The translations under genes and the position numbers were made by a program. The notes under the pieces were generated by a model. The model had not been told where the DNA came from, searched no databases, and was given only the letters and a program-made list of their open reading frames with translations. Below, in pieces: positions 5,291 to 8,617 of a stretch of 8,617 nt of DNA (position 1 is its first letter; the number at the start of each line of letters is the position of its first letter). The DNA is from an uncultured Eubacteriales bacterium (GTDB taxonomy: Bacteria; Bacillota; Clostridia; Peptostreptococcales; Anaerovoracaceae), in the NCBI GenBank assembly GCA_905206455.1, contig CAJLHL010000094.1, forward strand, positions 1 to 8,617, in the 5' to 3' direction.

Positions 5291-6727
5291 TCACCTGCCG
5301 CCCCGGCTTCCATCGCCGTTTTTTCCGCTGCATTCCGGAAAAATAGAGGACAGCCGGGCCGCCACCTCCGCGATCTTTTCCTGCGGAATCCCGGCGTAAT
5401 TGATCACCAGCGTGCAGGAAGAGGTGCCGGCGTCGGAATAACTGTAATCCGAATACATAGACAGACTGAGATCCGCCTTCAGCCCCGCCCGGCGCACTTC
5501 TTCCTCACTGAGACTCGTCCTTACGTTCAGCAGAAAATGAGTACCCGCGTTCTGTTCGATAATCTTTGAGATCTCTCCCAAAGGGGAATTTTTCACAGCG
5601 GATAAAATGCGCGCCCGCTGTCCCCGGTAATAATTTCTCATATGATTGATGTGCCGCTCAAAATGACCCTCTGAGATAAAGCGGGCCAGAGCGTACTGTT
5701 CAAAACTGGATACCGTGCAGGAATAAAAACTCATAGTATCGATATATCGCTGCAGCAGATCCGGCGGAAGAACCATATAACTGATGCGCAGAGACGGCAC
5801 CATACTCTTCGAGAATGTATTCATATAGATAACCTTATTTTGGGTGTCCTCAGCGTACATCGGCAGAATAAATTTCCCGCTGTAGCGAAATTCGCTGTCG
5901 TAATCGTCTTCGATAATATATCGTTTCTTTACTCTTCCCACCCATTCGGACAGCTCCAGTCTGCGTGTGATAGGCATAACGATGCCCGTAGGGAAATGGT
6001 TGGACGGAGAGACATGAACGACGTCCGCTCCGCTCTCCTCCAGTTTATCGATCATCAGGCCGCTGTCGTCGATCGGAATATATTTCCACGGATTTCCGAA
6101 ACTGGCCGAAATAGCGGCAAACTTCTTATATCCCGGATCTTCGATGGCGAAAGTGCACGCCCGGCCGAACATCTGCATCAATCGGCTGTAAAGATATTCT
6201 GTGCCGGCTCCGATGACGATCTGCGACGGCATGACTCTCATTCCCCGATTGCGCAGGAGATATTCGGAGATGGCCAGCCTCAGTTCATACAGGCCGTTGT
6301 ACGGCACGGTTTTCAGCAGACTGTCATTGGGCTGTGACAGCGCTTCCCGCATAAACCGGTTCCAGGTCGCCGCAGGAAAATGCTGCAGACCGATGCGGTT
6401 CGCTTTGAAATCCGCAAAGAACTCCCGTTCCGGAGGTTCCGGCGGATAGTCTTCGGCCCGCAAATCCGCTTTCCGGCTGTATCCTGAGATATCCTGAACA
6501 AAATAGCCCCTCCGTTCCTCTGCACGGATATAACCTTCCGTCAGAAGCTGTTCGTAAGCATTCGCCACCGTGATAACGCCGATATTGAGATGGCGCGCCA
6601 GGCTCCGTTTCGAAGGGAGCCGTTCCCCCGCTGCCAGAACGCCTGTCTGGATATCCTGCCGGATACACTGGTAAAGATATTCATATATCGACGACTGCCC
6701 TCTGTGATTCAGATCATATGTCAGCAT
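5291..6727 (-). CDS. MocR/GabR-type transcriptional regulator (GntR wHTH + aminotransferase domain)
   Basis: 478 residues from the chosen ATG at 6727, normal for the MocR subfamily of GntR regulators. An in-frame ATG at 6751 has no RBS, whereas GGAGG lies 8 nt before 6727. Residues (numbered from the chosen start): GntR winged helix at about 10-77, with GERLPSKRSLA, VITVANAYEQL and the wing EERRGYFV; a linker; then a fold-type-I aminotransferase-like domain from about 108. PLP-site motifs are kept: GAGTEYLY, SNHFPTG (N243), EDDYDSEFRY (D275, Y276), and the Schiff-base lysine K307 in NTFSKSMVPSLR. GabR and PdxR, the models, bind PLP and act as activators and/or repressors of neighbouring genes. 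The divergent aldehyde dehydrogenase is the obvious target, and the small gene and decarboxylase downstream are further candidates. The effector cannot be read from the sequence. Confidence 0.93.
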   Translation of the reverse strand: MLTYDLNHRGQSSIYEYLYQCIRQDIQTGVLAAGERLPSKRSLARHLNIGVITVANAYEQLLTEGYIRAEERRGYFVQDISGYSRKADLRAEDYPPEPPEREFFADFKANRIGLQHFPAATWNRFMREALSQPNDSLLKTVPYNGLYELRLAISEYLLRNRGMRVMPSQIVIGAGTEYLYSRLMQMFGRACTFAIEDPGYKKFAAISASFGNPWKYIPIDDSGLMIDKLEESGADVVHVSPSNHFPTGIVMPITRRLELSEWVGRVKKRYIIEDDYDSEFRYSGKFILPMYAEDTQNKVIYMNTFSKSMVPSLRISYMVLPPDLLQRYIDTMSFYSCTVSSFEQYALARFISEGHFERHINHMRNYYRGQRARILSAVKNSPLGEISKIIEQNAGTHFLLNVRTSLSEEEVRRAGLKADLSLSMYSDYSYSDAGTSSCTLVINYAGIPQEKIAEVAARLSSIFPECSGKNGDGSRGGR

Positions 6728-6735
6728 TTCCGCTT

Positions 6736-6740
6736 CCTCC
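6736..6740 (-). promoter_or_regulatory. RBS deciding the MocR start
   Basis: GGAGG on the minus strand, 8 nt before the ATG at 6727. The upstream ATG at 6751 has only A/T-rich sequence before it. Confidence 0.7.
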
Positions 6741-6752
6741 CGAACCCGCATC

Positions 6753-6796
6753 TGGTTCTAATAATTATTTATGATTTGATTCTTTTAATAAGACCA
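6753..6796. promoter_or_regulatory. Candidate MocR operator (imperfect inverted repeat)
   Basis: TGGTTCTAATAA (6753-6764) and TTAATAAGACCA (6785-6796) form an inverted repeat with 9 of 12 complementary positions and arm centres 32 bp apart, close to three helical turns. Between them is the palindrome AATAATTATT (6760-6769). The block lies between the MocR start codon and its -10 element and is upstream of the divergent aldehyde dehydrogenase. Operator function is inferred. Many MocR sites are direct repeats, so the protein bound could differ. Confidence 0.35.
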
Positions 6797-6801
6797 TTTC
6801 G

Positions 6802-6830
6802 ATTATACAATGACTTCACCGACAGGGCAA
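6802..6830 (-). promoter_or_regulatory. Sigma-70 type promoter of the MocR gene
   Basis: On the minus strand TTGCCC (6830-6825, 4 of 6 to TTGACA), a 17-bp spacer, then a perfect TATAAT (6807-6802). Transcription would start near 6795, about 68 nt before the ATG, and run straight through the candidate operator. Confidence 0.6.
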
Positions 6831-6913
6831 GCGGTACGGCACATCGGCGAGGATCGGCTGCAGCCGCAGAGTCGGCCGGATTCAAATTAAAGATAAAAAT
6901 AAAAAGGAAAAAC

Positions 6914-6949
6914 ATGGAACGTGAGAAGGACCCGCTCAGTTTACTGTGA
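6914..6949 (+). CDS. Possible 11-codon leader ORF upstream of the aldehyde dehydrogenase
   Basis: ATG at 6914 follows AAGGA with about 5 nt spacing and encodes MEREKDPLSLL before TGA. It ends 61 nt before the aldehyde dehydrogenase start, inside its presumed leader. It shows no run of a regulatory amino acid, and no terminator/antiterminator pair is evident, so attenuation is not supported. It may be chance. Confidence 0.22.
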   Translation: MEREKDPLSLL

Positions 6950-7010
6950 AATGCAGAAGAAAGACTTCGCCGGGAACTGACTCAGGAATCATTTTGGAAG
7001 GAGAACGCAT

Positions 7011-8495
7011 ATGAATATTCAGTTAAAAGAACGCTATAACCTCTATATCGACGGCCGGTGGATTCCCGCATCCGACGGTTCTTATTTCACATCAAAAAAT
7101 CCCGCTACGGGAGAGGCCCTCGCCCAGTGCGCAGAGGCTACAAAAGAAGATGTGGACGCTGCGGTAAAAGCGGCATGGAAAGCTTTTCCTGACTGGAAAG
7201 CGGTAGAACCCGGCGCCCGCGCCGCGATCCTGATGAAGATCGCCGATCGGATCGATGAGAACGCAGAACTTCTGGCCCGGGTGGAAACTCTGGATAACGG
7301 CAAACCGATAAGGGAAACGACTGCTATCGATGTTCCTTATTCCTCGGATCACTTCCGCTATTTCGCAGGCGCGATCCGCACGATGGAGGGAACCGCTTCC
7401 GTCCTCGACGGAAACTTCATGAGCCTGGTTCTCCGGGAACCCATCGGCGTCGTAGGGCAGATCGTTCCCTGGAACTTTCCGTTCCTGATGGCCGCATGGA
7501 AACTGGCTCCGGCCCTGGCGGCAGGCAACTGCGTGGTATTTAAGCCGTCATCCTCTACTTCTCTGAGTATGTTGGTCTTTATGGAACTCATCGAAGACCT
7601 TCTGCCTCCCGGCGTCGTCAATATCGTCACAGGCGCGGGAAGCAAATCCGGCCAGTACCTTCTGGACCACCCGGATATCCGTAAGCTGGCCTTTACCGGC
7701 TCCAGCGAGGTAGGCGTCGGCGTAGCTCAGGCCGCCGCACAGAAACTGATTCCGGCAACGCTGGAACTGGGAGGAAAGAGCGCGAATATCTATTTTGAAG
7801 ACTGCCAGTGGGATATGGCGATGGACGGTCTGCAGCTGGGTATCCTCTTCAACCAGGGACAGGTCTGCTGCGCGGGTTCCCGTGTATTCGTCCAGGAAAG
7901 CATCTATGATAAATTCGTAGAAGCCGCTGCGGACGCATTCAGCAAAGTCACCGTGGGAGATCCGCTGAATCCTGCGACACAGATGGGATCACAGATCAAT
8001 ATGAGTCAGGTAAATAAAATTCTGAGCTATATCGATATCGCGAAATCGGAAGGCGCCAAAATCCTGTGCGGCGGAGAGCAATTCAAAGAAAACGGCTGTG
8101 AAAACGGCTGCTTCATGCAGCCGACGCTGATCACCGACGTTACAAACGATATGCGTATCGCACAGGAAGAAATCTTCGGTCCGGTTGCCGTCATCATCAA
8201 ATTCCGCACGGAAGAGGAGGTCATCGCCATGGCAAACGATTCCGAATACGGACTGGGCGGCGCCGTCTGGACCAGAGATCTCAACCGGGCGCTCCGCGTG
8301 TCCAGAGCTGTTGAAACGGGCCGCATGTGGATCAATACTTACAATCAGATTCCCGCAGGCGCTCCTTTCGGCGGATACAAACGTTCCGGCATCGGCAGGG
8401 AGACAGATCTCAGCATCCTGGAACACTATACGCAGAAGAAAAATATCATGATCAATCTCAGCGAGTCTCCATCCGGCTTCTATCCGGAGAAATAA
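7011..8495 (+). CDS. NAD(P)-dependent aldehyde dehydrogenase
   Basis: 494 residues, full length for the ALDH superfamily. It oxidises an aldehyde to a carboxylate with NAD(P)+ in the cytoplasm. Rossmann-type cofactor and catalytic domains carry PWNFPF with the oxyanion Asn N155, FKPS with K178, FTGSSEVG (228-235), the general-base E252 in LELGGK, the nucleophile C286 in NQGQVCCAGSR, and E387 in EEIFGPV; the oligomerisation tail includes PFGGYKRSGIGRE. The residue equivalent to the NAD-ribose-binding Glu of ALDH2 (normally KPxE) is S181, which may permit NADP+. AAGGAG lies 7-8 nt before the ATG. It is divergent from the MocR regulator, like GabR-controlled genes, and is the likely regulatory target. 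The substrate is not identifiable; an amino-aldehyde or other amine-derived aldehyde fits the nearby decarboxylase. No clear terminator follows. Confidence 0.95.
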   Translation: MNIQLKERYNLYIDGRWIPASDGSYFTSKNPATGEALAQCAEATKEDVDAAVKAAWKAFPDWKAVEPGARAAILMKIADRIDENAELLARVETLDNGKPIRETTAIDVPYSSDHFRYFAGAIRTMEGTASVLDGNFMSLVLREPIGVVGQIVPWNFPFLMAAWKLAPALAAGNCVVFKPSSSTSLSMLVFMELIEDLLPPGVVNIVTGAGSKSGQYLLDHPDIRKLAFTGSSEVGVGVAQAAAQKLIPATLELGGKSANIYFEDCQWDMAMDGLQLGILFNQGQVCCAGSRVFVQESIYDKFVEAAADAFSKVTVGDPLNPATQMGSQINMSQVNKILSYIDIAKSEGAKILCGGEQFKENGCENGCFMQPTLITDVTNDMRIAQEEIFGPVAVIIKFRTEEEVIAMANDSEYGLGGAVWTRDLNRALRVSRAVETGRMWINTYNQIPAGAPFGGYKRSGIGRETDLSILEHYTQKKNIMINLSESPSGFYPEK

Positions 8496-8617
8496 GAAAA
8501 AATACGGAAAAAAACATACAGAAATAAAATCTTCTGAATCCGAAAAATTTCAACGGTGAAATCGGTGAAAACACCCGAAAAATCATAAATCGCTTAAAAA
8601 CCTCTTACATTACATCG
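8496..8617. other. AT-rich 3' flank without recognisable gene
   Basis: A-rich sequence after the aldehyde dehydrogenase stop. The only structure is a 6-bp ATTTCA/TGAAAT hairpin with a 4-nt loop at 8547-8562 and no following T tract. I see no coding signal or confident terminator before the window ends. Confidence 0.6.

Noticed and set aside
6776..6811. Rightward promoter for the aldehyde dehydrogenase (TTGATT with TATACA or TACAAT)
   Set aside because: Spacings of 22 bp or more are too long, and no good -35 lies 16-18 bp from either -10. A promoter must exist somewhere here, but I cannot place it.
8547..8562. Small ATTTCA/TGAAAT hairpin after the aldehyde dehydrogenase
   Set aside because: The stem is short and AT-rich and no T tract follows, so it does not qualify as an intrinsic terminator.

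Overview
The window looks like chromosomal DNA from a Firmicute, most likely a class Clostridia anaerobe of moderate GC. This is inferred from strong AGGAGG-type ribosome binding sites, short AT-rich intergenic gaps, a MocR-type regulator and a winged Orn/Lys/Arg decarboxylase. There are no rRNA or tRNA genes, no CRISPR array, and no transposase, integrase or phage gene.

Left edge (1-324): the N-terminus of a Fur-family metalloregulator runs off the left end on the minus strand. Its extended -10 promoter is followed at once by a palindrome resembling the DtxR/IdeR iron box. A clear intrinsic terminator at 277-307 separates it from the next minus-strand gene.

Minus-strand block (325-6727): in transcription order (right to left) it holds a MocR/GabR-type regulator (wHTH fused to a fold-type-I aminotransferase domain), an 87-residue protein of unknown function, a large PLP-dependent Orn/Lys/Arg-family decarboxylase, a fumarylacetoacetate hydrolase (FAH) family enzyme, and a divergent DUF62 protein (SAM hydroxide adenosyltransferase/halogenase superfamily). 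All face the same way. The regulator, small gene and decarboxylase may form one unit and the FAH-DUF62 pair another. A 13-bp-stem hairpin sits exactly on the decarboxylase stop codon, and a possible extended -10 lies before the FAH gene.

Divergent gene (7011-8495): a complete NAD(P)-dependent aldehyde dehydrogenase is read rightward from the intergenic region it shares with the MocR gene. That region holds a good minus-strand promoter, an imperfect inverted repeat that could be the MocR operator, and an 11-codon possible leader ORF. The last 122 bases are AT-rich with nothing recognisable.

How the genes might work together is inference. MocR next to an aldehyde dehydrogenase recalls the GabR arrangement, and an amine-forming decarboxylase with an aldehyde dehydrogenase fits amino acid/amine/aldehyde metabolism controlled by a PLP-linked effector. 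The FAH and DUF62 enzymes do not fit a pathway I know. The DUF62 protein has lost hallmark residues of SAM hydrolases and, like the decarboxylase, carries a long hydrophilic insertion. These are the most unusual points in the window.
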